A DNA stretch of 64,000 bases from Niastella vici (GCF_002077945.1 NZ_LVYD01000001.1:701793-765792), one strand, 5' to 3'; positions 25,158 through 34,761 are shown, numbered from the stretch's first letter. Numbers and translations: made by a program. The notes: generated from the sequence alone by a model not told the origin.

Positions 25158-25715
25158 TTATAGGAAATTCCTTACCGGCGGCAAGAAAAGTATATAAAGT
25201 GATGGGAATGTTTATGATGGATCACCGTACGCAGCGATTTCACCTTAACTTGCATGGCGTAAAATTTTTGTCAGCTGAAATGCGGAGAATAAGGATTGAA
25301 AATTGTCAAAGGAATTAGAAAAACTGTAATTTCGAAAAACAAAATAGGTTTAGCAGAACAATAATAACCGATCGGACAGTAGACCAGACCAACAACCCCT
25401 AAACAATTCGCCAGCTGGCGAAGCCCAACGTAGAAAAATACCGGAGACCAGCATTAAGTGTCCTAAACCTCATCCTCCCCATACCTGACCGCAGAACAAG
25501 TTAAACTGATAAGCACATGTCCTTGTCTGCCTCTCTTTGTAGCCGGTTACCACATCAGCCTGAAACCATTCATGATTGGTTGAATGGATCTTCAGAAGCA
25601 TCTGTTATGTTGCCTCAAACGCATCATAAGTTCAGCATTTTTATGCAAACACGGCCGCCCCGCCCCTAATTATCTGTTTTGATTAAATAACAAATAATAA
25701 CCTCTGTGCAGAGCC
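25158..25715. other. 558-base gap with a perfect 16-bp palindrome
   Basis: No ORF or RNA gene could be supported here. It holds TTCGCCAGCTGGCGAA (25407-25422), a perfect palindrome, and an ACCGATCGG core (25367-25375) that matches the centre of the TetR-site at 36.5 kb. The remainder is ordinary sequence leading to the MarR gene. A small RNA or a long leader of the MarR unit is possible but unsupported. Confidence 0.5.
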
Positions 25716-26168
25716 ATGAGTATAGAAAGAGATATACAACAATCGAAATTCAGGAATGAGTATCACAAAACAGTGGTCAATCTTATTTTCACGTACAATT
25801 GGATAACAGAAAAGACCAAGCAGTTTTTTGAAAAAGGAGATATAACTTCCCAGCAGTATAATATCCTCCGCATTTTGCGGGGCGCCGGGAAGCCCTTATC
25901 GACCTTGCAGATCCGACAACGGATGTTGGATAAAATGAGCGATACCAGCCGCATTGTAGACAGGCTGGTAAAAAAGGAACTGGTACAAAAAGTAATTTGT
26001 AAAACCGACCGGCGGCTGGTAGACGTTACCATTACCGATACGGGTTTACAGTTGCTCGATCAGCTCGACAGTTATAATGAGCAAATGGATCTGATGCTCG
26101 GTAACCTGAGTGAAGAAGATGCAAAAATGTTAAATCATTTACTTGATAAAATAAGAAGTTCAGAATAA
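25716..26168 (+). CDS. MarR-family transcriptional regulator
   Basis: This is a 150-residue winged-helix regulator. The N-terminal helix carries dimer contacts, the HTH lies around TSQQYNILRILRGAGKPLSTLQIRQ, and the wing at KVICKTDRRLVDVTITDTG has the D-R pair typical of MarR. The C-terminal helix ends in NHLLDKIRSSE. MarR proteins usually repress nearby genes and release DNA on binding small phenolic or oxidising molecules. It precedes the glycosidase gene by 42 bases and may share its transcript; the target is unknown. Confidence 0.9.
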   Translation: MSIERDIQQSKFRNEYHKTVVNLIFTYNWITEKTKQFFEKGDITSQQYNILRILRGAGKPLSTLQIRQRMLDKMSDTSRIVDRLVKKELVQKVICKTDRRLVDVTITDTGLQLLDQLDSYNEQMDLMLGNLSEEDAKMLNHLLDKIRSSE

Positions 26169-26210
26169 CCGTACTTTGTATAACAACATCCGTTAATCTT
26201 TAATCCGAAT

Positions 26211-27782
26211 ATGAAAAGAACTGCGAGCCTGTTTGTAGTGGCCTGTTTTATAGTGTTTAATGTAGTAGCGCAACCCAAATATGAATTCAGGGCTGCATGG
26301 ATTGCTACTGTAGACAACATCGACTGGCCTACAAAGGGGAATTACAATACCGAAAGTCAGAAAGCAGAATACATTCAGCTGCTTGAAATGCATAAGCGGA
26401 ACGGCCTTAACGCCGTTATCGTTCAGGTACGCCCCTGTGCCGATGCGTTCTATCCCTCGCAATATGAACCCTGGAGCCAATGGCTTACCGGTAAGCAGGG
26501 CAAGGCCCCGGTTCCCTATTATGATCCCCTGGCATTTATGATCGAGGAAGCGCACAAACGCGGCATGGAATTTCACGCCTGGTGCAATCCTTACCGCGCC
26601 GAATTTGCCATTGGAAAATCGTCCATTGCAGCCAACCATATTACCCGCCTGCACCCCGAGTGGTTCCTGAGTTATGCCGGCACCCGTTATTTTGATCCTG
26701 GTAATAAAGAAGCACAAAACTATGTGGTGAATGTTATTCGCGACATCGTTAGCCGTTACGATATAGATGCCATTCACTTTGATGATTATTTCTATCCATA
26801 CCCCGAAGGCAATAAAGATTTTCCTGATAAGGAGTCGTACCAGAAATATGGCAATGGAATGGACATCGGCGACTGGCGCCGCAGCAATACCGATTCTATC
26901 ATCTTCAAGCTGAGCAATGCCATCAAGGAAGAGAACCGCTTATGCCGGTTCGGCATTTCGCCCTTCGCCATCTGGCGCAACAAAAGTCAGGACCCCGAAG
27001 GCAGCGAAACAAAGGCCCTCACAAATTATGGCGAACTGTATGCCGATATCCTGCTTTGGTTAAAGAACGGCTGGATCGATTATGTAGCGCCCCAGATCTA
27101 TTTCGAATTCGGTCATCCCCGGGCCGCGTATGAAGTGTTGCTCGACTGGTGGGCGAAGCATAGTTATGGCCGGCATTGTTATATTGGAATTGGTATTTTT
27201 AAAGCCGGTTCCACCCCCGCCTGGCGCGATAAAACGCAATTGCCCCGCCAAATACAGGCTATGCGCAAATACCCTGAAATACAGGGCGCTATTTACTTCA
27301 GCACCCAGTCATTTGTAAAAAATCCATTAGGCTGGAACGATAGCCTGCGCTATAATTATTATAAAGAACCGGCCATGATACCCGCCATGCCCTGGATCGA
27401 TTCTGTGCGGCCTGCAACGCCTGATGTGGTATCCATAAAACCGGTTGACACCGTACTGCGCATTGAGGTGGTAAAAACACCCGGCGAAACAAAAAAGATA
27501 AAATGTTACCGTCTGTACGCCTGTTATAATGAAGCGTACAATAACAACAACTTCTATAATTCCCAATTGATAGGCAGCCGGTTCGATTCGTGCGACAGCT
27601 GTGTTTTTTATGCGCCGCTGCGAAATGATAAGAAGTTTGTACGGTTCTATGTAACCTGTCTCGATGATGAGAATAATGAAAGCAAACCTTACCCCAACTG
27701 GCCTATTAAGCTGGAGGCGGTGAAGGTTGACAGATTGGGCTGGACGGTGAGCAAAGAAGCAACTACCGCTTCAACGAATTAA
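26211..27782 (+). CDS. GH10-like glycoside hydrolase (GHL10/DUF187 family), secreted
   Basis: This is a 523-residue protein with signal peptide MKRTASLFVVACFIVFNVVAQ. The catalytic TIM barrel starts with YEFRAAWIATVDNIDWP and has the family motifs NAVIVQVRPCADAFYPS, GMEFHAWCNPYRAEF, DIDAIHFDDYFYPYP and DYVAPQIYFEFGHP. The C-terminal part (about 400-510) looks like a beta-sandwich. This family is found often in Bacteroidota and is proposed to act on polysaccharides; activity is known for few members. No SusC/SusD pair is near, so its target glycan is unknown. Confidence 0.87.
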   Translation: MKRTASLFVVACFIVFNVVAQPKYEFRAAWIATVDNIDWPTKGNYNTESQKAEYIQLLEMHKRNGLNAVIVQVRPCADAFYPSQYEPWSQWLTGKQGKAPVPYYDPLAFMIEEAHKRGMEFHAWCNPYRAEFAIGKSSIAANHITRLHPEWFLSYAGTRYFDPGNKEAQNYVVNVIRDIVSRYDIDAIHFDDYFYPYPEGNKDFPDKESYQKYGNGMDIGDWRRSNTDSIIFKLSNAIKEENRLCRFGISPFAIWRNKSQDPEGSETKALTNYGELYADILLWLKNGWIDYVAPQIYFEFGHPRAAYEVLLDWWAKHSYGRHCYIGIGIFKAGSTPAWRDKTQLPRQIQAMRKYPEIQGAIYFSTQSFVKNPLGWNDSLRYNYYKEPAMIPAMPWIDSVRPATPDVVSIKPVDTVLRIEVVKTPGETKKIKCYRLYACYNEAYNNNNFYNSQLIGSRFDSCDSCVFYAPLRNDKKFVRFYVTCLDDENNESKPYPNWPIKLEAVKVDRLGWTVSKEATTASTN

Positions 27783-27874
27783 CCCCCGGCCCCCTAAAGG
27801 GGTGAAGGAAATTCCAGATCTCAGCGTGTGCCCTATAAGTGGGCTCCGGAAATAGAAAAAAGGATTAAAGATAG

Positions 27875-27904
27875 GAGGCTTCCCCCTGGGGAGCCTCTTT
27901 TTTT
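27875..27904 (+). terminator. Terminator after the glycosidase gene
   Basis: GAGGCTTCCC / GGGGAGCCTC with a small loop is followed by seven T. It lies before the aminotransferase start, which argues against a longer N-terminus for that gene. Confidence 0.85.
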
Positions 27905-27979
27905 GGCCGGCTATGAACTGTTTTCAACTGGTACCCTTACAGTTACACAAACCGGATCACCACTGTCACCCGATTTTTC

Positions 27980-27987
27980 TACCTTTG
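27980..27987 (+). promoter_or_regulatory. Predicted -7 element (TACCTTTG)
   Basis: TACCTTTG is a perfect TAnnTTTG match about 38 bases before the aminotransferase ATG. No clear TTTG box is seen at the usual spacing, so strength is uncertain. Confidence 0.4.
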
Positions 27988-28025
27988 CTCACCATAACAA
28001 ACATCAAACACTAAACAAATTCAAT

Positions 28026-29243
28026 ATGCCTGGCTTTGAACTATTTGGCAGCGAAGAACGCAAACAAGTAAATGATGTACTTGAAACCGGGATCCTGATG
28101 CGGTTTGGCTTCGATGCAGCCCGCAAGGGGATCTGGAAAGCAAAAGAACTGGAAGCTGCCATCAGCAAAAAATTTGATTGTACCTATACCCACCTGGTAT
28201 CGAGCGGAACCACCGCCCTAACCACCGTATTAAGCGCGTTGGGCATTGGCTACGGCGATGAGGTAATTATGCCCACTTTCACTTTTGTGGCCAGTTTTGA
28301 GGCCATCATCAGCGTGGGGGCCCTGCCGGTACTGGTTGATGTGGATGATACCCTCACTATGGACCCTGCGGCTGTTCGCAAAGCCATTACCTCCAAAACA
28401 AAATGCGTAATGCCCGTTCATATGTGCGGCGCACAGGCCGATCTGGATGCCCTGCAACAGATCTGTAAAGAACATAAACTGATCCTGCTCGAAGATGCCT
28501 GCCAAAGCTTTGGCGCAACCTATAAAGGAAAATACCTGGGTACCATCGGCGATGCCGGTTGTTATTCATTCGACTTTGTAAAGATCGTTACCTGTGGTGA
28601 AGGTGGCGCCATTGTAACCAACCGCAAAGATGTATATATCAACAGCGATGGTTTCAGTGATCATGGTCACGACCATATAGGTGTTGACCGCGGCGCCGAT
28701 CTGCATCCGTTCCTGGGTTATAATTTCCGCATCTCTGAATTGCATGCTGCGGTGGGCCTTGCGCAATTCAACCGCCTCGAAGAATTTTTGACCAAACAAC
28801 GCGCCGGTCATGCGCAATTGAAAGCCATCTTATCGCAAGTGCCTGAGATCAGCTTCCGCCGCGTGCTCGATGAAGCCGGTGACAGCTGCACTTTCTTAAG
28901 CTGGTTCCTGCCAACAACTGAATTAACGGAGGCGGTAGTGACCGAATTGAAAGCCCAGAATAGCTGGGGCGGTAATTTCTACTGGTTCGATCACAACTGG
29001 CATTACATTCGCAAATGGGAGCACCTGAAAAAAGGCGTTACTCTCAATGCGCTGCATCCCGAATACAAAGCCGCCATTCTGCAACAAGCCAATAAAGATT
29101 TTTCGGCCAGTGACGCCATAATGAGCCGTGGTATTAGTACCCAGGTCGCATTGCTGCCTACCGAACAGCAGGTGAAAGAAAAGGGCGAGAAAATAGTGGC
29201 TGCCGTAAAGAAAGTACTGGCTGCACAAAAGATATCTGCCTGA
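28026..29243 (+). CDS. DegT/DnrJ/EryC1/StrS-family aminotransferase
   Basis: This is a 405-residue PLP-dependent sugar aminotransferase. Landmarks are THLVSSGTTALTTVLSALG, EVIMPTFTFVAS, PVHMCGAQADLDAL, LEDACQSFGATYKGK and CYSFDFVKIVTCGEGG, where Lys 186 is the Schiff-base lysine. The family builds amino sugars for O-antigens, capsules or modified Kdo; the SFDFVK and HGHDHIG variants are reminiscent of the KdnA (8-amino-Kdo) group, but I cannot confirm that. No kdnB or nucleotide-sugar gene is adjacent. The ATG at 28026 is chosen because a terminator lies in the longer frame upstream. Confidence 0.85.
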   Translation: MPGFELFGSEERKQVNDVLETGILMRFGFDAARKGIWKAKELEAAISKKFDCTYTHLVSSGTTALTTVLSALGIGYGDEVIMPTFTFVASFEAIISVGALPVLVDVDDTLTMDPAAVRKAITSKTKCVMPVHMCGAQADLDALQQICKEHKLILLEDACQSFGATYKGKYLGTIGDAGCYSFDFVKIVTCGEGGAIVTNRKDVYINSDGFSDHGHDHIGVDRGADLHPFLGYNFRISELHAAVGLAQFNRLEEFLTKQRAGHAQLKAILSQVPEISFRRVLDEAGDSCTFLSWFLPTTELTEAVVTELKAQNSWGGNFYWFDHNWHYIRKWEHLKKGVTLNALHPEYKAAILQQANKDFSASDAIMSRGISTQVALLPTEQQVKEKGEKIVAAVKKVLAAQKISA

Positions 29244-29268
29244 TAATAATTTAAATTACCGGCATAGC

Positions 29269-29314
29269 GTTTAGAAGATGGTGCTGCCAGCTGTGGCGGG
29301 ATCGTCTTCTAAAC
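29269..29314 (+). terminator. Hairpin after the aminotransferase gene
   Basis: GTTTAGAAGA (29269-29278) and TCTTCTAAAC (29305-29314) are perfect inverted copies around a 26-base GC-rich interior, followed by CTTTTG. It is a likely, if atypical, terminator. Confidence 0.5.
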
Positions 29315-29349
29315 CTTTTGAATAGTTGAAAAACCTGCGTTTTTTTAAA

Positions 29350-29880
29350 ATGAAAAGAACCGACTTCGCTATAAGAACAAACCTGTTCATTTGCCTCGGT
29401 GCATTCATCGTACTTATTGGTTGTAAAAGCCAGGATGCCCCGGCCGAAGGGCTCAGCGGTAATGTGGGCGATAGTACCCGCAAAGCGCAGGACCGCCTCG
29501 ACAGCCTTAGAAAGACCCATTATTTAAATAACGACCTCTCGATCATTTTCCTGGATGCCACTTCCTGGATCATGAAAACGCAAATGGATTTAACCAGGGC
29601 CGAAATGGCCGGCAATAAAAAAGAAATGGTCGATAGCCTGGTCATCAACAGTACGAAGGGCGATACTTTATACCTGGTATTGCGCCGCATGTATGAGGCC
29701 GGCGCCGTGTATGCCGAATCGTATACCGAAAAAGATCAGTACAGGGCTATGCGGGAACCCGACAGCTCGAAATTATGGCTTCAGAAATATTTTAAGGAAA
29801 GCACCCCGAAAGAGGCACTCAAGACATTAGATAAGTTTCAGAACGATGTTACTGTGATCAATAAAATAGTGAGAAAGTAA
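29350..29880 (+). CDS. Lipoprotein of unknown function
   Basis: This is a 176-residue protein. The signal MKRTDFAIRTNLFICLGAFIVLIGC ends in a lipobox with Cys near 25. The mature part is rich in charged helices (RKAQDRLDSLRKTHYL, DLTRAEMAGNKKEMVDSL, EALKTLDKFQNDVTVI), suggesting an all-alpha lipoprotein. I recognise no domain. A TTG 24 bases earlier is a less likely start. Its stop is one base from the stop of the convergent next gene. Confidence 0.65.
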   Translation: MKRTDFAIRTNLFICLGAFIVLIGCKSQDAPAEGLSGNVGDSTRKAQDRLDSLRKTHYLNNDLSIIFLDATSWIMKTQMDLTRAEMAGNKKEMVDSLVINSTKGDTLYLVLRRMYEAGAVYAESYTEKDQYRAMREPDSSKLWLQKYFKESTPKEALKTLDKFQNDVTVINKIVRK

Positions 29881-29881
29881 C

Positions 29882-30253
29882 CTATTTCCCTTCCAGTTTA
29901 TTTACATACTCCAGCGACCCCAACCGCAACCTGAGCGGAATGCGGGTGGTTTTTTCGAACTGCAGTTCCTTTTTACAGAAATAGCCAAACTGTAGCGTAT
30001 ATAAATTATTATCTATAATAGTAAGGGTTGCCGGCCGGGGGAAAGCCGGCTTAATACCTATTTTATATTGATTTAACAGCTGAAAACCAGTTGTTGGTAA
30101 CTTTTTGGGTAAATTATACACAGAAACCGGGGCCACCCGGGCTGGTGAAAAAAGCACCTGCCGCGATGTTATATTTACCTGGTTTTGAGCCGAAATAATC
30201 CCCGATTGGAAACAAAAAACCGCAAAGGCAATAATTTTATAAAATCGTTTCAT
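29882..30253 (-). CDS. Small secreted hypothetical protein
   Basis: This is a 123-residue protein with signal peptide [23 protein letters not shown]. The mature part (about 100 residues) is basic and beta-rich with two Cys-poor halves ([36 protein letters not shown], then a single Cys and [16 protein letters not shown]). I do not recognise the family. It is divergent from rpoN across about 100 bases and convergent with the lipoprotein gene, with only one base between stops. Confidence 0.6.
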   Translation of the reverse strand: MKRFYKIIAFAVFCFQSGIISAQNQVNITSRQVLFSPARVAPVSVYNLPKKLPTTGFQLLNQYKIGIKPAFPRPATLTIIDNNLYTLQFGYFCKKELQFEKTTRIPLRLRLGSLEYVNKLEGK

Positions 30254-30292
30254 TACGTTGATTACATTTGTCTGTAAATTTACGGCCTGATT

Positions 30293-30328
30293 TTTGTGGT
30301 TGCCGCGAATTTTTTAAAAATATTTTTG
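30293..30328 (+). promoter_or_regulatory. Predicted promoter of rpoN
   Basis: TATTTTTG (30321-30328) matches TAnnTTTG. A TTTG (30293-30296) lies 24 bases upstream; a GTTG at about 18 bases spacing is an alternative -33 box. The predicted start falls about 25 bases before the ATG. Confidence 0.45.
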
Positions 30329-30357
30329 GCGACTAACTGATTAAAATATTGACGCAC

Positions 30358-31845
30358 ATGGCATTGAGTCAAAGTTTACAGCAAAAGCTATTACAAAAAC
30401 TTTCTCCACAGCAGATTCAGCTGATGAAACTGCTGCAGGTGCCTACCGCTAATTTGGAAGAACGGATCAAAGAAGAACTGGAAGAGAATCCGGCTTTGGA
30501 AGTGTCTGAAGAAAATCACGACGAATATGATAATGAGACGAAGGATGAATTCGACAGCAGCGATGAAGAGGATTTTGATGTAGATGGCAGTGAAGATGAG
30601 TACGATAATATAGACATTAGCGAATACGTAGGCGATGAAGATGGCGAAATTGCTGATTACAAATTGCGGGATGATAACTATCCCGAATTGGATGACAAAA
30701 AAGTAGTTCCATACAAAATTGAAACGTCTTTTCATGAACACCTGCTTGGCCAGTTGGGCATGCTGAAGATGAGCGATAATGAACGCCGGATCGCAGAACA
30801 GATCGTAGGCAGTATTGACGATGATGGATACCTGCGCCGCGAAACAGCAGCCATTGTTGATGACCTTGCGTTCAGGCAAAACATTGAGACCAACGAACAG
30901 GAAGTAGAAAAAGTGATCAGGCTGGTGCAACAGTTTGACCCACCCGGCGTATGCGCCCGCGATCTGCAGGAATGTTTGTTATTACAGTTGGCCCGCCAGC
31001 AGCGTGAAGGCAGAAATGTTGACAAAGCGATAGACGTGCTAACCGATTACTTTGATGAATTCACCAAAAAGCACTACGATAAAATTCAGCGGGGCCTTAA
31101 CCTCGATGACGATGCTTTGAAGGATGTGATTGGCCACATTATTCGCCTTACGCCCAAGCCCGGCGGTAACCATGCCGATATCAACAAAGCGGAAAGTTAT
31201 GTAGTGCCCGATTTCTTTGTATACAACAACGGCGGCAAGCTCGAGCTTACCCTTAACTCAAAGAACGCGCCCGACCTGCGCATCAGTGAAGGCTATCGCG
31301 ATATGCTGCGCGAATACGATAAAGGCAGCAAGAAAGATAAACGGCAGAAAGAAGCGATCCTGTTCATAAAGCAGAAGATAGATGCGGCCAAGTGGTTTAT
31401 TGATGCCATTAAACAGCGGCAGCATACCCTCAGCAGTGTAATGGAAACCATCATGAGCTATCAACGGGACTTCTTCCTTACTGGTGATGAAACCACGCTG
31501 AAGCCCATGATCCTGAAAGATATTGCCGAACGTACCGGCCTCGATATTTCGACTGTAAGCCGCGTGGCCAACAGCAAATTTGTACAAACAGAGTTCGGCA
31601 CTTACCGCTTGAAATTCTTCTTCAGCGAATCGCTTAGTACCGATAGTGGCGAGGAAGTATCGACCCGCGAGGTAAAGAAGATCCTCAGCGACCTCATAGA
31701 AGGGGAAAGCAAAAAGAAACCGTTGAGCGACGAAAAACTCACCGAGCTATTGCAGGAAAAAGGTTATAATATTGCACGCCGAACAGTGGCCAAATACCGC
31801 GAACAACTGAATATTCCGGTAGCCCGGTTACGGAAAGAACTGTAA
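30358..31845 (+). CDS. rpoN: RNA polymerase sigma-54 factor
   Basis: This is a 495-residue sigma-54. Region I is the Gln/Leu-rich start (MALSQSLQQKLLQKLSPQQI) that contacts activators. A long acidic region II follows (about 50-100, many Asp and Glu). The core-binding part spans about 120-300 and the HTH about 380-410 (ERTGLDISTVSRVANSKFVQ). The RpoN box is ARRTVAKYREQLNIP near the end. Sigma-54 needs AAA+ activators, none of which is in this window. An in-frame TTG lies 9 bases earlier, but the ATG gives the normal family start. It is followed after 9 bases by a membrane protein gene. Confidence 0.97.
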   Translation: MALSQSLQQKLLQKLSPQQIQLMKLLQVPTANLEERIKEELEENPALEVSEENHDEYDNETKDEFDSSDEEDFDVDGSEDEYDNIDISEYVGDEDGEIADYKLRDDNYPELDDKKVVPYKIETSFHEHLLGQLGMLKMSDNERRIAEQIVGSIDDDGYLRRETAAIVDDLAFRQNIETNEQEVEKVIRLVQQFDPPGVCARDLQECLLLQLARQQREGRNVDKAIDVLTDYFDEFTKKHYDKIQRGLNLDDDALKDVIGHIIRLTPKPGGNHADINKAESYVVPDFFVYNNGGKLELTLNSKNAPDLRISEGYRDMLREYDKGSKKDKRQKEAILFIKQKIDAAKWFIDAIKQRQHTLSSVMETIMSYQRDFFLTGDETTLKPMILKDIAERTGLDISTVSRVANSKFVQTEFGTYRLKFFFSESLSTDSGEEVSTREVKKILSDLIEGESKKKPLSDEKLTELLQEKGYNIARRTVAKYREQLNIPVARLRKEL

Positions 31846-31854
31846 TAGCAAGCT

Positions 31855-32514
31855 ATGTCAACTACACCTTTGATCGTCCAGCCTCCCAAACAACCGGCGC
31901 CCATCAGGGCAGTGGCAAATATTATATCCTATATTTTTCATCCGTTGTTTATTCCGGCCTATGCAACCGCTTTTTTATTGTTTGTTGACCCCTATACGTT
32001 TGCAGGTGCGTCGCATTATATAAAAATAATGAGGCTTATAGCTGTTATCCTGAATACGGCCCTTATTCCGGGGTTTGCCGTGTTCCTGATGTGGCGGTTG
32101 AAGCTGATACAATCCATGCATTTGCGCACGCAGAAAGAAAGGATAATACCCTATGCCGCTGCGATGATCTTTTACTTTTGGGCCTGGTATGTATTCCATG
32201 GCCAGAAGGATACGCCGGTACCTTTTCTGAATTTCTTATTAGGGTCTTTTCTGGCAGTTTGTGCCGCCTGGTTTTTAAATATTATCGCTAAAGTAAGCAT
32301 GCATGCCATTGGCGTGGGCGGACTGGCGGCGTTCTTCCTGCTGCAAGCCTTCAGTCAGCAGGATGTTACGGGCATTTATTTCTCCATTGCTATTTTGATC
32401 GCCGGCCTGGTTTGCACGGCGCGGCTCATTGTTTCGGACCATACACAGAAAGAAATTTACCTGGGGCTGATAGCTGGAATATTATGCCAGGTGATGGCGG
32501 TTTATTTGCAGTAG
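31855..32514 (+). CDS. PAP2-like multi-pass membrane protein
   Basis: This is a 219-residue integral membrane protein with about six hydrophobic segments. Short polar patches sit where PAP2 phosphatase motifs would be: RTQKERIIPY, SMHAIGVGG and ARLIVSDHTQKEIYLG, the last resembling the R...H...D motif. The match is partial, so phosphatase activity is uncertain. It starts 9 bases after the rpoN stop and is probably in the same operon, a coupling seen in other Bacteroidota genomes to my knowledge only loosely. Confidence 0.65.
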   Translation: MSTTPLIVQPPKQPAPIRAVANIISYIFHPLFIPAYATAFLLFVDPYTFAGASHYIKIMRLIAVILNTALIPGFAVFLMWRLKLIQSMHLRTQKERIIPYAAAMIFYFWAWYVFHGQKDTPVPFLNFLLGSFLAVCAAWFLNIIAKVSMHAIGVGGLAAFFLLQAFSQQDVTGIYFSIAILIAGLVCTARLIVSDHTQKEIYLGLIAGILCQVMAVYLQ

Positions 32515-32687
32515 TCCAGAGTAACCAGAGCGAAGTTGAAGGGGCAGAAAGGCAAATATACTGAGTGCGGGTTTGCCTGCCGGCGGAAAGTCGAAGCGCA
32601 CATAAGTAAAAAGAAAAAAGCCCAACCATAGGGTACGAACCTACATTGAGCTTTCTAACCTTCAAACCATCTGAAGTTGTGTCCTAT

Positions 32688-33470
32688 CTAACCATTCAAA
32701 ACTTTTGACTTTTGTATATAAGTTTTAGTGGGATGATAAATGAACAAACAGCTACCATCCTTGATTGTTTCAATAACTTTTCCGGTTTCTTGTTGAGGCA
32801 GAGCGGGGCAACCAAAGCTGCGGCCGTTGATGGGGCTGCGTGCTAAAAAGTTGGCGCCTACATACTCAGAACCATGGATAACTATATTGCGTGCATCGGC
32901 TTTGTCGTTTATGTTCTTTTCCAATCCTTCAATTTTTAAGGCCAAACCGTGGCTGCCGTAGTACGTATTGCCGGTAACATAAAAACCGAGACTGCTTTTA
33001 TGCGATTCAGGGTTGTTTGAAAATGACCGGGCATATTCGCCACCCGAATTGCGGCCATGTGCTACCCAGGTATTGATGAGCACTTTCTTTGAGGCCATAT
33101 CAATTACATAAAATCTTTTTTTGCGCGACGACTGGCTGAAATCACAGATCGACAGTACCTGGTCACGGATTACTTTTCCGCGTTCAACCAGATTTTTGTA
33201 ACCCCTCAGCGCATATTCAAAGGCTTTTATAGAAAGGCCAACTTTTTTCAGGTTCATTGCATTGTACAGGTCCATAGCCTCTGACGCCATAGCTTCTGCA
33301 GTTGATTGTACGATTTCCTTTGTTGAAGCGGGTATCGGATCCATAACTTTGGCTGTACTAACCTCAGCAGCTTCCGTTACCTCGTTTCCTGTACCGGTGG
33401 TTACAACTGGCGATACAGCCAAACAGCAAAACAACACACCAAATGACATTTTCTTATATGTCCGTTTCAT
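32688..33470 (-). CDS. Murein L,D-transpeptidase catalytic domain family protein (YkuD_2)
   Basis: This is a 260-residue exported protein with a signal at MKRTYKKMSFGVLFCCLAVSP. The catalytic domain begins near FYVIDMASKKVLIN (about 120), contains WVAHGRNSGG, GFYVTGNTYYGSHGLAL and VIHGSEYV (His 199), and ends in the nucleophile motif GRSFGCPAL (Cys 221). L,D-transpeptidases form 3-3 crosslinks or attach proteins to peptidoglycan; YkuD_2 members are less studied. A paralogue with the same plan sits at 50 kb on the other strand. Monocistronic. Confidence 0.87.
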   Translation of the reverse strand: MKRTYKKMSFGVLFCCLAVSPVVTTGTGNEVTEAAEVSTAKVMDPIPASTKEIVQSTAEAMASEAMDLYNAMNLKKVGLSIKAFEYALRGYKNLVERGKVIRDQVLSICDFSQSSRKKRFYVIDMASKKVLINTWVAHGRNSGGEYARSFSNNPESHKSSLGFYVTGNTYYGSHGLALKIEGLEKNINDKADARNIVIHGSEYVGANFLARSPINGRSFGCPALPQQETGKVIETIKDGSCLFIYHPTKTYIQKSKVLNG

Positions 33471-33665
33471 AGGAATTTGAACTTAAAAAACGATTTACAA
33501 CTATTTTTAAATTGAATACTGCACTTAAACGTGGTATTGCGCAAAATATTTTTGCGTTTTGAGGTGAAAATGAAGAGTTTCCGGAAAAATTCCGGAAGCT
33601 ATGTAGATTGGAGTACACCCGTATAAGAGAAATCTCTTATTGATAAGTAAGTGTGTGCAGAACAA

Positions 33666-34700
33666 TTATTTGGAAACGGTGCCGTCTCTTTTTTCGAGAT
33701 TAAATTCACTGGCGTAAATTTTAATGAGCACCAGGAATAAGGAGATGAGGATGGGGCCGAAGATGAGGCCGATAAAACCAAAAAGACTTACCCCGATAAT
33801 AACCCCGAAACCGGTGATCAGCGGATGCACATCGCCTATGCGTTTAAGGGCCCAGAAACGGAACAGGTTATCGACCGTACCAATGATCCCGAAACCATAT
33901 AAAAGCATAATGATCCCTTTACCCGAATGACCGGCGGCAAAAAACAGCAGGCTTACCGGAATATAAGCCAGGGCGGCCCCTACCACCGGCAGCATGCTGG
34001 TGATACAGGTGATCACAAACCAGAACCAGGGTTCATCAACCCCCAGTATGAGGTAGCCAATAAGGCCCACAATGCCCTGCAATATGGCAATGAGGGGAAT
34101 ACCGATGGCATTCGAATATACCATGCTGTTAAGCTCCTTGCGCAACAACAGGGTGTTTTCATCTTTCAGCGGCACCCAGTCGTAAAAGTTCGATTCCATT
34201 TTGCGGCCATCTACCAACATGAAGTATAGAATAAAATACATGATCACAATGCCCGTGATGGTATCGAAGGTAGAGGCCAGGATCTTTGGCACGGTATTGC
34301 CGCCCCAGGCAGTTACTTTTTCGAGATTGGCACTGGTCAGTATCTGGATCTTGTACTGGGCCTCCAGTTTTTGAATAAACGCCTGCAGGGAAGCCAATAC
34401 CTCCTGCGAATGCTCCATGGCAAACGCAATTTTTGTAGTGAGCATATTCACCACCACTAAAATGGGCAGCATAATGATCAGGAACGACAGCAGCATGAGG
34501 GTGGCGGCAGTCAGGTTTTTATTCCACTTATACCGGCCCTGTAAAATGAACATCCATTTACGCAACAACACATACAGGGTATAAGCTCCCAGGAATGCGG
34601 GTATCAGGCTGCTTAACTGGTAAAACAGAACTATGCCAAGGGTAATAATGGTAGCCAGTATCAGTATTTGCCTAATGGCATTGTTGGGAATTTGCTTCAT
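33666..34700 (-). CDS. AI-2E family transporter (TqsA/PerM-like membrane protein)
   Basis: This is a 344-residue inner-membrane protein with about eight hydrophobic segments arranged 3 + 5, a long soluble stretch (about 90-140) between them, and the family end GFGVIIGVSLFGFIGLIFGP. The family includes TqsA (AI-2 export) and other members with ion or unknown substrates, so a role in quorum signalling should not be assumed. It lies downstream of the MATE gene, separated from it by a hairpin. Confidence 0.88.
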   Translation of the reverse strand: MKQIPNNAIRQILILATIITLGIVLFYQLSSLIPAFLGAYTLYVLLRKWMFILQGRYKWNKNLTAATLMLLSFLIIMLPILVVVNMLTTKIAFAMEHSQEVLASLQAFIQKLEAQYKIQILTSANLEKVTAWGGNTVPKILASTFDTITGIVIMYFILYFMLVDGRKMESNFYDWVPLKDENTLLLRKELNSMVYSNAIGIPLIAILQGIVGLIGYLILGVDEPWFWFVITCITSMLPVVGAALAYIPVSLLFFAAGHSGKGIIMLLYGFGIIGTVDNLFRFWALKRIGDVHPLITGFGVIIGVSLFGFIGLIFGPILISLFLVLIKIYASEFNLEKRDGTVSK

Positions 34701-34761
34701 GCAGGTTGTAACTTGGAATTAAAAGTAACTAATAATTGCAAAAGCCATTCCGTTAAACGGT

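Noticed and set aside
27828..28025. N-terminal extension of the aminotransferase by 66 residues
   Set aside because: It contains a strong terminator hairpin with a T run and a -7 box, so it is intergenic.
33666..34700. Assignment of the AI-2E protein as a quorum-signal exporter
   Set aside because: The family includes members with other substrates, and no LuxS or Lsr gene is present in the window.
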